Source: Legionella cherrii (GTDB lineage: Bacteria > Pseudomonadota > Gammaproteobacteria > Legionellales > Legionellaceae). Taken from it: DNA of 64,000 nucleotides. The notes under the pieces are model-generated. The model did no database searches. It was not told the origin of the DNA and saw only the letters and a list, made by a program, of their open reading frames with translations. Below, piece after piece: positions 47,506 to 56,215 of this stretch; within the stretch, counting starts at the first letter, position 1, and every line of letters starts with the position of its first letter. The translations under genes were made by a program, and so were the position numbers. The stretch covers positions 248,001 through 312,000 of the forward strand of contig NZ_LR134173.1 of the NCBI RefSeq assembly GCF_900635815.1, written 5' to 3'.

Positions 47506-50082
47506 ATGCCTAAATCCAGAAGCTATATTTTTTATGTTGATGGGATGACCTGTGCTAACTGCAGTGGGACTATTAGAAGTTATCTGCAAGGCCAACTCTC
47601 TAACAGGATGATACATTTTCACGCAGACATCACTACACCAGATCCTAAAAAAGTAACCGTAATTGTTAAAGAGGATGATGAAGAAAAACGAGTTGATCAG
47701 GAAATCTGGTTGGAACTTAAGAACCATATTGAAGAGGTCGGTTTTACATGTAGAAGATATGAATATCAACCGGATAAAAAGGACGCACCGCAAACACCGG
47801 CGGAGCAACTAACACCCTTTAAGCAAACCATCAATAAAATCAAAAAATTTTTTAACTCACATTGGTTTCTTGGTGCAGTCGGATGCGTGTCAGGAGTGGC
47901 AGTACTTATCCTTTGTCTTGCAACCGGCGGACTCTCACTTCCTGTGATCGCGTCTCTTGCTGTTTTTAGTACTCTATTAACCCTATTACTTGGTTATAAC
48001 TCCTATTATGACGCTTGGATAAAATTGACCAAAAGCAAAAAATTAACTATGGACAGTTTATTTGCGCTCAGTACTGCTTCCATCATAGTTTGCTCAATCG
48101 CCTCACTCTTTGTACCTTGGCTTCCTATGATGTTTGAAGCCGGGTTGCTTATTTATGGCTTTAGACATATAGGTATTGCGATAGAAGATACCATTAAAGA
48201 AAAAATTGGCACCACAAAGTTTCAGGACAGAGTTCCTTCGGTTGTAAGAAAAAAGAGTACTGATGGCTTTGATGAAATTAGTTTAGAGTTGATTAATAAA
48301 GACGACGTGATTATTGTGCATCCGGGAGAAGTTATACCTCTTGATGGCACCTGTGAAAATGAAAGTATCATATACAATACCATCATTACAGGAGCTACCC
48401 TCCCTCATTATTTTCCTCCACAAGCAAAAGTAGTGGCTGGCATGCGCTTAGCCAGCCATGCAAACCCTTTAGCTATTCGTGTCACAAAAAATCACAAAGA
48501 ATCCTACCTGGCACGGCTCGATAAGGCAATAGAAGCATCGGCGTTGGAAGCTGCACCCATTGAATTAAAAACCGAACAACTATTAACTTATTTTATCCCA
48601 ACCGTAATTGCATTGGCAGTGGCCTCTGGAGTCCTTATCGGCCTCTTTTATCCCGCCGCTATCGCAATTCAGTGCGCCGTATCGGTTTTAGTAAGTGCTT
48701 GCCCCTGTACTCTAGGGTTAATTACGCCTTTTGCGGTAAAAACAGGAATGCACAAAGCAGCAGAAAATGGAGTGACATTTAATAGTGCCAAAACATTACA
48801 ACACGCAGAACAAATCGACACGGTAATTTTTGATTTGAATGGCACCCTTACAACAGGGGTTCCTAATATCAAAGAACTGTATCTATTTGATGAGAGTGGA
48901 CTTACCGAATCAGAGTTACTCTCCTATTGTTCGGCCCTAGAAAAAAAATCAACTCATTCCATAGGACAAGCGATTTATTCGTTTACCAAACAACATGAGG
49001 TATCACATTATGAAGTTACGGATCTTGATGACTCTCATCATTCTGGAGTTTCTGGGGTAATAAGGAATAAAAAATATACTATTGGCAGCATGACGCTAAT
49101 GAAAGAAAAAAACATTTCAATTCCCGCTAAATTCAAACAACCCAAATTAGAAGCAGGGGATCAGGTAGTCTATGTAGCACGTCAAAATTCTGTAATTGGA
49201 TTCATGGTTATCACCGATCCGCTACGTGAAGATGCCTATTGTACTATCCGTACATTAAAGGCAATGGGGAAAGAAATCTGCTTGTGTACCGGAGCAGATG
49301 AAGAAACAGCCATTCGTTATGCTAGAGCGCTTGGCATCGAAAACGTTTATGCCGGCTGCAAGCCAACCTCTCTAGAAGACAATGATCAACATGAAAATGC
49401 CCTGTCCAAAACTTCCCGTATTCTTGCTTTAAGGAAGAAAGGACATAAAGTAGCCATGGTAGGCGATGCGGGAAATGATACCCCTGGAATGAAAGTCAGT
49501 GACTTAGGCATAGCCGTAATATCGGACAGCAGTGATGTTTTAACGCAAGAAGCAGCAGGAGTGGTCATTCATAAAGGAATGCTACTACCTATCGCTTCAG
49601 TTTTTGCAATCTCCAAACAAACGGTATCCAATATTAATCAAAATCTGGCCATGAGCTTGGCCTATAATCTCGGCTCCATCTTGGTTTCTGGTGGGTTATT
49701 GGTTGCAGTGGGTTTGACTCTTAATCCAGTAGTTGGCGTCACATTAATGATTCTTCAAGCATGCATGATTTTTATGAATGTCTATCGCTTTAAAGAACAA
49801 CCTCTAGAACATTTGCAAGAAGAGGCAAAGCGATATCAGGAAGCCAGCTCGCCTACAGAATCATCTCATGCAAAAATCCACAAACACACCCCCACTGGTT
49901 ATCAAAGCGAACTGGTTTGTGATCAAGAGCCCCCATATACTCGACCGAAAAAACAGCAATCAACCACATTTCCTTTTTGGGGCAGCTGTTTTAATAATGG
50001 AGGCAATGAAGTGGAGTGCCCCTCGTTTGAGACTGAGTTAGAAAATCAGTTAGAGATGGCTTACAATAAAAAAATGCATTAG
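47506..50082 (+). CDS. P1B-type heavy-metal ATPase with atypical catalytic motifs
   Basis: This 858-residue membrane ATPase has an N-terminal heavy-metal-associated domain (GMTCANCSG, about 15-23) and the metal-site helix SACPCTLGL (about 399-407), as in copper/silver exporters. The catalytic core is unusual: the phosphorylation loop reads FDLNGTLTTG instead of DKTGT (the Asp is kept), the actuator loop reads TGATLP instead of TGES, the HP motif reads THSIGQ, and the hinge reads GDAGNDTPG. An extra tail of about 100 residues with Cys and His follows the last helices. It may be an altered pump, a sensor or an inactive relative. It lies downstream of icmX with its own leader. Confidence 0.75.
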   Translation: MPKSRSYIFYVDGMTCANCSGTIRSYLQGQLSNRMIHFHADITTPDPKKVTVIVKEDDEEKRVDQEIWLELKNHIEEVGFTCRRYEYQPDKKDAPQTPAEQLTPFKQTINKIKKFFNSHWFLGAVGCVSGVAVLILCLATGGLSLPVIASLAVFSTLLTLLLGYNSYYDAWIKLTKSKKLTMDSLFALSTASIIVCSIASLFVPWLPMMFEAGLLIYGFRHIGIAIEDTIKEKIGTTKFQDRVPSVVRKKSTDGFDEISLELINKDDVIIVHPGEVIPLDGTCENESIIYNTIITGATLPHYFPPQAKVVAGMRLASHANPLAIRVTKNHKESYLARLDKAIEASALEAAPIELKTEQLLTYFIPTVIALAVASGVLIGLFYPAAIAIQCAVSVLVSACPCTLGLITPFAVKTGMHKAAENGVTFNSAKTLQHAEQIDTVIFDLNGTLTTGVPNIKELYLFDESGLTESELLSYCSALEKKSTHSIGQAIYSFTKQHEVSHYEVTDLDDSHHSGVSGVIRNKKYTIGSMTLMKEKNISIPAKFKQPKLEAGDQVVYVARQNSVIGFMVITDPLREDAYCTIRTLKAMGKEICLCTGADEETAIRYARALGIENVYAGCKPTSLEDNDQHENALSKTSRILALRKKGHKVAMVGDAGNDTPGMKVSDLGIAVISDSSDVLTQEAAGVVIHKGMLLPIASVFAISKQTVSNINQNLAMSLAYNLGSILVSGGLLVAVGLTLNPVVGVTLMILQACMIFMNVYRFKEQPLEHLQEEAKRYQEASSPTESSHAKIHKHTPTGYQSELVCDQEPPYTRPKKQQSTTFPFWGSCFNNGGNEVECPSFETELENQLEMAYNKKMH

Positions 50083-50248
50083 TAAGAACCAATAAAGCAG
50101 CACCACAGTAGTGTGGTAGAGAAACAAATGGCAAGCGTTCAAACAACTAACGACAGCCTAGGGACGGTTGAAACTCGAATTTCACCCAAGCCGGGTATGT
50201 GGATGAGGTTCGAGGTACTGAAGTTGACATAGTCCGCTCATTTATGTG

Positions 50249-51277
50249 CTATTGACGACATCCATCTAAAACAGCTGCTAACTTTTCCATTACCTCATCA
50301 ACGGAAATCAATTGCATGGGTTCGTCACCGTGTACATGCTGCCCCCAAACATCCTCAATGCGCTTGCAACCGAGAATTTTTTCTGCTGCTTCAGGATAGC
50401 GATTGACCACTAAATGTTGAAAAAGATAAGGACCAGAAATAAGCGGGTTAGTCACGGCGTGCAACGCAATAACAGGGGTATTTACCGCAGTGGACATATG
50501 TGAAGGCCCGGTGTCAGGGCAAAGAACAACGTTCGCTTTGCTTATGAGCGCTAATAATTGTTTGGGTCTCGTTTTGCCAACGAGATTTATTGCAGGGATA
50601 ACTTGAGCTATTTGTTCTGCCAAATGTTTATCAAAATCAATCGGCCCTCCAGTGATAACCACTTGCACGTTCCATTTTTCCTGGGCTCGTTGCAAGACTT
50701 CAATATATCGAGCAATAGGCCAACTACGCTCAGGTTTACTGGCGGCGGGATTAATTACTAAAATAGGGCCTTGTTTGGGTAAGTGCTCTTCCGCCCATTC
50801 ATAATCTGCAGGAGCAATAGGTAAATCCCAGCGAATAACACGCTCCTTTATTCCTAGTGCCTGTGCAAATTTTAAAAAACCATCCAAGGTATGCTCTAAG
50901 CCTGGAGTAATTCGTTCATTAACAAATAAACCATGAGCATCATTGGCTCGGTGCTCGTCATAACCTATTTTTCGTTTTGCTCTAATCAGGGGATAGAGTA
51001 GATTAGTCCTAAGACTTGCTTGTGGCGCCAGTAATACATCGAACGAACGCCCTTTCATTTGTCTTTTAAAGCGCCAATAATCCACAACACTGTTCGGCTT
51101 GTCGATTAAAATAAACTCCACACCATCCATCCCTTCCACCAAATCAAAAGCAGGCTTGGAAATGATCCAAGTCAACTTGGCTTGTGGGAGACTGGCTTGC
51201 AACGTTCTAATGAGCGGAACAGCCATTAGAACATCACCTAATGCAGATAAACGTACAATACAAATAGATTTAATCAT
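50249..51277 (-). CDS. Glycosyltransferase family 9 (heptosyltransferase-like) protein
   Basis: This is an LPS heptosyltransferase-type enzyme of about 342 residues with two Rossmann-like domains. Motifs are IVRLSALGDVLMAVPLIR (about 6-23), the central ILVINPAASKPERSWPIARY (about 174-193), VVITGGPIDF (about 207-216) and CPDTGPSHMSTAV (about 258-270), the last being the nucleotide-sugar site. The start at 51277 (MIKSICIVRL) is favoured over an upstream one that would run through the zinc-finger gene. The exact acceptor is unknown, so no symbol is given. It overlaps the preceding zinc-finger gene slightly. Confidence 0.85.
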   Translation of the reverse strand: MIKSICIVRLSALGDVLMAVPLIRTLQASLPQAKLTWIISKPAFDLVEGMDGVEFILIDKPNSVVDYWRFKRQMKGRSFDVLLAPQASLRTNLLYPLIRAKRKIGYDEHRANDAHGLFVNERITPGLEHTLDGFLKFAQALGIKERVIRWDLPIAPADYEWAEEHLPKQGPILVINPAASKPERSWPIARYIEVLQRAQEKWNVQVVITGGPIDFDKHLAEQIAQVIPAINLVGKTRPKQLLALISKANVVLCPDTGPSHMSTAVNTPVIALHAVTNPLISGPYLFQHLVVNRYPEAAEKILGCKRIEDVWGQHVHGDEPMQLISVDEVMEKLAAVLDGCRQ

Positions 51278-51464
51278 TCTGTAAAACAAACCGCGAACCA
51301 CAATAAGGACAAACTTCCACTCCAGTTTTTTCAATAGGCAAATAAACCTTAGGATGAGCATTCCACACAACCATATCCTTTGTTGGACAACTCAAAGGTA
51401 ATTCATTACGATGGACTATATAATTTTTTTCGGTACTTGCTGGTTCTTTTTTAACTTTTGACAT
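51270..51464 (-). CDS. Zinc-finger (CHCC-type) protein
   Basis: This is a 64-residue protein with SCPTKDMVVWNAHPKVYLP followed by VEVCPYCGSRF, giving a Cys-His-Cys-Cys zinc site (Cys25, His37 and the CPYC pair). This is the zf-CHCC family also seen in the mitochondrial complex I subunit NDUFS6 and in many proteobacteria. The bacterial role is not established. It is embedded in a gene run, overlapping miaA by 14 bp and the downstream glycosyltransferase by 8 bp. Confidence 0.85.
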   Translation of the reverse strand: MSKVKKEPASTEKNYIVHRNELPLSCPTKDMVVWNAHPKVYLPIEKTGVEVCPYCGSRFVLQND

Positions 51465-52419
51465 GATGTTCCTTTGATACGTGTTTGGTAGGATTATCTA
51501 ATATTTCCCCAATTTTCGCTATAATCTCATCGCGAAAAGCCTCATTTTGTGGATCATAATAGAATGCTTCTCCCCAATGCCTAAGCCAGGTTAACTGGCG
51601 TTTCGCCAATTGCCGCGTCGCTGCAATCCCTTTATCACGCATGAGGGAATAATCAAAATCATCTTGCAAGTATTCAAGTACCTGCCTATACCCTACACAA
51701 CGCATTGCTGGCAAGTTCATGGTTAGATTCCATTTTTGCTGTAACTGTTTCACCTCTTCAATAAAGCCTTCGGTAAGCATCTGATCAAAGCGTTGTGCTA
51801 TCCGTTCGTGCAACCATGCTCTCTGCTCAGGGAAAAGAATAAAATTCACAAAGTGATAGTCCGTTTTTTCATTGGGTTGAACAAGAAAGGAGGACAATGT
51901 CTTACCGGTCAAATAATATACCTCTAGGGCACGTTGAATTCGTTGTGCATCATGAGCATGAATACGTGCAGCAGATTCTGGATCAAGATGTTCTAATTTT
52001 TGATGGAGAACAGCCCAACCACATAAAGCTGCCTCTTCTTCTAACTGCTGACGTACAACTGGATCCGCTTCGGGCAAATTAGACAACCCTTTTTGTAACG
52101 CATTAAAATACATCATCGTTCCCCCTACAAGAAGAGGAATTTTGCCATTTTTGAAAATTTCGTCACATAAAGATAAGGCGTCAGTACAAAATTGAGCAGC
52201 AGAGTAGGACTCAACAGGATCCTTAATATTGATTAAATGATGTGGCGCGCTATGCAACTCCTGAGGAGTTGGTTTGGCAGTCCCAATATCCATACCCCGA
52301 TAAATCATTGCGGAATCAACGCTAATAATTTCAAAAGGATAACGTGTTACCAATTCACACGCTAAAGACGTCTTCCCTGATGCAGTAGGTCCCATTAAAC
52401 AAAAAATCAATTTAACCAT
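51451..52419 (-). CDS. miaA: tRNA dimethylallyltransferase MiaA
   Basis: MiaA adds a dimethylallyl group to A37 of tRNAs that read codons beginning with U. The 322-residue protein has the P-loop GPTASGKTSLACELV (about 9-23), ISVDSAMIYRGMDIGTAKPT (about 32-51), HHLINIKDPVESYSAAQF (about 60-77), VGGTMMYFNALQKGL (about 97-111) and RCVGYRQVLEYL (about 235-246). It is separated from mutL by a repeat-bearing gap of 231 bp. Confidence 0.96.
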   Translation of the reverse strand: MVKLIFCLMGPTASGKTSLACELVTRYPFEIISVDSAMIYRGMDIGTAKPTPQELHSAPHHLINIKDPVESYSAAQFCTDALSLCDEIFKNGKIPLLVGGTMMYFNALQKGLSNLPEADPVVRQQLEEEAALCGWAVLHQKLEHLDPESAARIHAHDAQRIQRALEVYYLTGKTLSSFLVQPNEKTDYHFVNFILFPEQRAWLHERIAQRFDQMLTEGFIEEVKQLQQKWNLTMNLPAMRCVGYRQVLEYLQDDFDYSLMRDKGIAATRQLAKRQLTWLRHWGEAFYYDPQNEAFRDEIIAKIGEILDNPTKHVSKEHHVKS

Positions 52420-52448
52420 TCAAGATCTCGATAAAACAGCCATAAGTT

Positions 52449-52623
52449 TACCCTCATCCGCCCTTAAGGGCACCTTCTCCCTTCAGGGAGGAGGGATTTT
52501 TATCTTTGCCCTACATGTGAGAAAGAGCTTCATCTTGTCCCTACATGTGTGAAAAGAATTTTAATTTATTTTAAGAGGGCATCCCCTCTCCCTCCGGTGG
52601 GAGAGGGGTAGGGGTGAGGGTTG
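52449..52623. repeat. Dispersed CCCTC/TCTCCC-type repeat, copy 3
   Basis: The left end reads TACCCTCATCCGCCCTTAAG and the right end GGGGTAGGGGTGAGGG, which are partly inverted copies; each end holds its own hairpin (CCCTTCAGGGAGG left, CCCTCTCCCTCCGGTGGG right). The centre has an imperfect direct repeat, CCTACATGTGAGAAA and CCTACATGTGTGAAA, near 52510 and 52540. It fills the miaA-mutL gap and resembles the copies near 18.0 and 19.4 kb. Confidence 0.7.
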
Positions 52624-52650
52624 TTAATAAGTCCTGACTAAAATCAGCAA

Positions 52651-54300
52651 TTAACAGGCCCCCACTAACTTGCTACACACTTCATTTGTTAATACTCTAA
52701 ACAATCCAGGCTGCTGATTGCCCTCTTTATAAGTACGTAACAGCAGCTCATTTAAATCCATTTTTTCCTCTAAACTAAGCAGTCTAGGATCAAATACTTG
52801 TGAGCGACTCATTAACTCCATTAATGTGCTCTGCTGAACTACACCACATTCCGCAACAGAATCCAAGAACAAACGCAAATCCAAATAGGGCATACACAGA
52901 GGAATACTACGAATCTGCACTTCATGCTCTCCAATCCACTCAAGACCCACTCCTAACAGTTTGAGGCCCTGCTCCAAATGTTCTTTGTGGTTTTGGAGTT
53001 TTAAAGGCAGAGAATATCGAATCGGCACCAATAAAGGCCTACTGGCTAGAGGCAAAACCAATTGGGAAATTTGCTTTTCCAGTTTATATTGATGTAATGC
53101 CACTACATCAATAACATGCGGTTGCTGATGAATAAAGGTTAAAATGTACCTATTGGTTAAAACGACCCAAGGTAATTCAGTTTCCGAAGTATCAGGCGTT
53201 CTATTGAATTCAGTCAATTTAGGATAGGGTTCATAAACCTCTTGATTTTTACCTTGAGCTGATGGTTCGAATAAGACATATGAAGCGGCATCCTCAATAT
53301 CATGTTTTGATTTCAATGCCGCACTCAATTGGGAAGTAAAAAAATCAAATACCAACCGAGGTTGCTGAAAGCGTACTTCATGCTTGGTTGGATGAACGTT
53401 CACATCCACTTCCGCATGGTTCATCGTAAGGTACAACACACATGCAGGAAATCGTCCAGGATGTAACAAACCATCATAAGCCTGTTTTAGGGCCTGGTTT
53501 ACCAACTTATCCTTTACCATGCGCTGATTAATATAAACCCACAGTCGATCATTCTGACTGCGCTGAAAATTGGGACCACTTATCCATCCAGTGAGTTTCA
53601 TTGCCCCATGCTCTACATCAAGATAAATGGAATCTTTAATAAAAGCATGACCCAATATCCGGGTTATACGTGTTAAGCAGGCTTGTTCGTTTGTTGCTGC
53701 AGGCAACGATAAAATTTGTTTTCCATTATGTTTGAGGGTAAGCGCAATTTTGGGCGCACTCAAAGCAAAACGTTTCACCACAGTTTCAATCGCTTGAAAC
53801 TCCAGTTTTTCACTCTTTAAAAATCGTTTCCGAACTGGTGCATTAAAAAATAAATCAACCACATCCACTGTAGTTCCTACACTGCGTGCACAGGGAGAAA
53901 TAGACCGTTCAGTACCTTGTACACGTAACATTGCCGCCGTCTCTTGCTCTTCCGGTTTAGAACTGATTGTAACTTTTGCTACGGAAGCAATACTGGCCAA
54001 TGCTTCACCACGAAATCCCATGCTATCAATTGCATACAAGTCATCCAATGAATTAATTTTACTGGTCGCATGAGCGGCAATTGCCAAAGGTAAATCTTCT
54101 GCAAGGATGCCTGTTCCATTATCACTGATCTTAATTTGATTGAGGCCACCATAACCTATTTCGATGGTTATGATGTCAGCCCCCGCATCAAAAGAATTTT
54201 CCAATAGTTCTTTGACGACCGATGCAGGTCGCTCTATAACTTCGCCCGCAGCAATCTGATTGGCGATAAGCGGTGGTAGTTGCTGAATTCTTATGCCCAT
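52651..54300 (-). CDS. mutL: DNA mismatch repair protein MutL
   Basis: MutL couples MutS mismatch recognition to downstream repair. The GHL ATPase domain is clear: ELLENSFDAGADI (about 30-42), KISDNGTGI, and GFRGEALASIASV (about 94-106). The C-terminal dimerisation domain lies at about 360-549. The DQHAxxE endonuclease motif is absent (the region reads DVVALHQYKLEKQ), as expected for gammaproteobacteria that use MutH or a similar nick source. At 549 residues it is on the short side, with a short linker. It overlaps the amidase gene by 10 bp. Confidence 0.95.
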   Translation of the reverse strand: MGIRIQQLPPLIANQIAAGEVIERPASVVKELLENSFDAGADIITIEIGYGGLNQIKISDNGTGILAEDLPLAIAAHATSKINSLDDLYAIDSMGFRGEALASIASVAKVTISSKPEEQETAAMLRVQGTERSISPCARSVGTTVDVVDLFFNAPVRKRFLKSEKLEFQAIETVVKRFALSAPKIALTLKHNGKQILSLPAATNEQACLTRITRILGHAFIKDSIYLDVEHGAMKLTGWISGPNFQRSQNDRLWVYINQRMVKDKLVNQALKQAYDGLLHPGRFPACVLYLTMNHAEVDVNVHPTKHEVRFQQPRLVFDFFTSQLSAALKSKHDIEDAASYVLFEPSAQGKNQEVYEPYPKLTEFNRTPDTSETELPWVVLTNRYILTFIHQQPHVIDVVALHQYKLEKQISQLVLPLASRPLLVPIRYSLPLKLQNHKEHLEQGLKLLGVGLEWIGEHEVQIRSIPLCMPYLDLRLFLDSVAECGVVQQSTLMELMSRSQVFDPRLLSLEEKMDLNELLLRTYKEGNQQPGLFRVLTNEVCSKLVGAC

Positions 54301-55733
54301 GCCGGAGGAATCACCAATTTCTGCCCCGGCTTAAGTAGGGTAATGCCGCGTAAATGATTTGTGGATTGGAGGGCTGCAACCGAAACATGATAGCGTGCGG
54401 CTATGGCGGGTAAGGTTTCCCCCGCACGAACTAAATGGACATTGTTTGTTGTCATTGCCTCGATGCGAGATCCATGAGGAGGATTTTCCCAGAAGTATCC
54501 TTTAATCCCTTGGAAAATAGCCTGACTCAAACGCGCTTGATAACTAGGGTTTGTTAAATTACGTTCTTCTATGGGATTTGAAATAAACCCTGTTTCCACT
54601 AAAATGGAAGGAATATCAGCTGACTTCAACACGACAAAACCAGCCTGCTCCACTTTGTTATTATGTAAATTGGTAAAATTACCCAGTTGATTTAAAACGC
54701 GCCCCCCCATTTGCAACCCTGCATTAATTGTTGCTGTTTGTGACAAATCAATGAGAACCGAGCGTACTACACCATTCTGATCATCCAAATCACCTAAATT
54801 CACGCCACCTAATTCGGAATAGTTTTCTTTTTCTGCAAGCCAGCGTGCCGCCTCACTCGTGGCCCCTCGTTGTGATAAAGCAAATACTGAAGCACCATTT
54901 GAATGAGGATTATTGAATGCATCCGCATGAATGGCCACAAATATATCCCCATTATATTTTCTGGCAATATCCAGGCGTTGTCGCAACCCTACATAATAAT
55001 CTCCGGAACGGGTTAATACTGCACGCATCCCCGGTTGCCTATCAATTAATTGTTTTAACTTCAAAGTAATTGCCAAAACAACGTCTTTTTCCCGGCTGTG
55101 ATGAGGACCTCGAGCGCCAGGGTCTTTGCCTCCATGACCCGCGTCCAAAACAACAATCACATCACGCAACTTGGAAGGCCTACCACTGACCTTAATAGGT
55201 TGTTGATTTGCTAAAATAGGATGAACTGGCTGTTTCGCTGCAGTTTTTACAGGCACTTTTGCTGGTTGTATATTCTTTATATTGGCTTTTCTGGGCAATA
55301 CGGGAGCAGTCTTGGGAGGACTATTTGCTGCAATCGGCTGAGCAAGACGACCGCTATGTAATAAATCAACACGCACACCGCCAAAAGCCCCATTAGGCTT
55401 CCATGGAGCTGAACGCAGTTGTACTTGTTGATTGACCTCGAAAACTAATCTTAAAGTTCGCGGATCAGAACGCCCACTTCGAACTTGTCTCACCAACCCA
55501 TTGATTAAACCCAGTTGATTTAAATCTACAGCGAGTTGTGTTTCCTTTAAATCCAATACAACTCGCTGGGGATTAGTTAAAAAGAACACTTTATGCGTAA
55601 ATGGTCCATTGATTGTTAGAAAAAGGGAAGTTTGATTTCCTTGTTGTTTCAATACAATGGACTTAAGTTGAGCACTAAATGTGGCAATAGAACAAAGACA
55701 CATTACAACAAAACACCATGAGCGAAATATCAT
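54291..55733 (-). CDS. N-acetylmuramoyl-L-alanine amidase (AmiB/AmiC type) with LysM
   Basis: This is a periplasmic zinc amidase that cleaves the peptide from peptidoglycan during cell separation. The 480 residues include a signal peptide (WCFVVMCLCSIATFSA), an AMIN domain (about 25-130), a proline/lysine linker, the Amidase_3 domain (VIVLDAGHGGKDPGARGPHH, about 193-212, first zinc His and Glu region; VAIHADAF about 269; ILVETGFISN about 378) and a C-terminal LysM (VRAGETLPAIAARYHVSVAA, about 436-455). FtsEX, also in this window, regulates amidase activation in other bacteria. It overlaps tsaE by 4 bp. Confidence 0.93.
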   Translation of the reverse strand: MIFRSWCFVVMCLCSIATFSAQLKSIVLKQQGNQTSLFLTINGPFTHKVFFLTNPQRVVLDLKETQLAVDLNQLGLINGLVRQVRSGRSDPRTLRLVFEVNQQVQLRSAPWKPNGAFGGVRVDLLHSGRLAQPIAANSPPKTAPVLPRKANIKNIQPAKVPVKTAAKQPVHPILANQQPIKVSGRPSKLRDVIVVLDAGHGGKDPGARGPHHSREKDVVLAITLKLKQLIDRQPGMRAVLTRSGDYYVGLRQRLDIARKYNGDIFVAIHADAFNNPHSNGASVFALSQRGATSEAARWLAEKENYSELGGVNLGDLDDQNGVVRSVLIDLSQTATINAGLQMGGRVLNQLGNFTNLHNNKVEQAGFVVLKSADIPSILVETGFISNPIEERNLTNPSYQARLSQAIFQGIKGYFWENPPHGSRIEAMTTNNVHLVRAGETLPAIAARYHVSVAALQSTNHLRGITLLKPGQKLVIPPAWA

Positions 55734-56215
55734 GTTTCACCTGCCAGGCGAGCTAAAATTCTTTTACCCTCTGTGCTCAATGCCATTATTTGCATTTCAC
55801 GTCCAGCCCCTTTAATACTTAACTTAAAACGAATATCCACATTAGGCAATGCTTTTCCTGCATTTTCAGCCCATTCAATGCAACAAATACTCCCTTGCGT
55901 AAAATAATCCCTGAATCCTAAATATTCCAGCTCCTCTTCATGATGTATTCGATAGAGATCAAAATGATGGATGGTCACATGATTGCATGTATAGCTTTCT
56001 ACTAACGAAAAAGTAGGACTTTTAATCGCAGATTGAACCCCAAGATGCCTTAACATGGCGCGAATAATGGTGGTTTTACCTGCCCCCAGATCGCCACTGA
56101 AGGTCATGATTAAGGAAGGACAAAGACACTTTGCCAATCGAGCGGCAAACTGTTCACTTGCCTTTTCATCAGGTAAATCTAATCTTGCTGTATCTAATTC
56201 GCTATTTATCATCAT
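55730..56215 (-). CDS. tsaE: tRNA threonylcarbamoyladenosine biosynthesis ATPase TsaE
   Basis: TsaE is the ATPase partner of TsaB-TsaD in making t6A37 of tRNA. The 161 residues contain the Walker A motif SGDLGAGKTTIIRAML (about 40-55), SPTFSLVESY (about 66-75), HHFDLYRI (about 82-89) and ICCIEWAENA (about 109-118), all typical. It lies between the nnr gene and the amidase gene with 4-bp overlaps on both sides, a conserved gammaproteobacterial order. Confidence 0.95.
   Translation of the reverse strand: MMINSELDTARLDLPDEKASEQFAARLAKCLCPSLIMTFSGDLGAGKTTIIRAMLRHLGVQSAIKSPTFSLVESYTCNHVTIHHFDLYRIHHEEELEYLGFRDYFTQGSICCIEWAENAGKALPNVDIRFKLSIKGAGREMQIMALSTEGKRILARLAGET

Noticed and set aside
50083..50248. 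Small hairpin ACCACA/TGTGGT after the P-type ATPase as a terminator
   Set aside because: Six base pairs and no T-run; nothing else supports it.
51278..51370. Longer start for the glycosyltransferase
   Set aside because: The extension lies inside the zinc-finger gene in another frame, and the family N-terminus begins at MIKSICIVRL.
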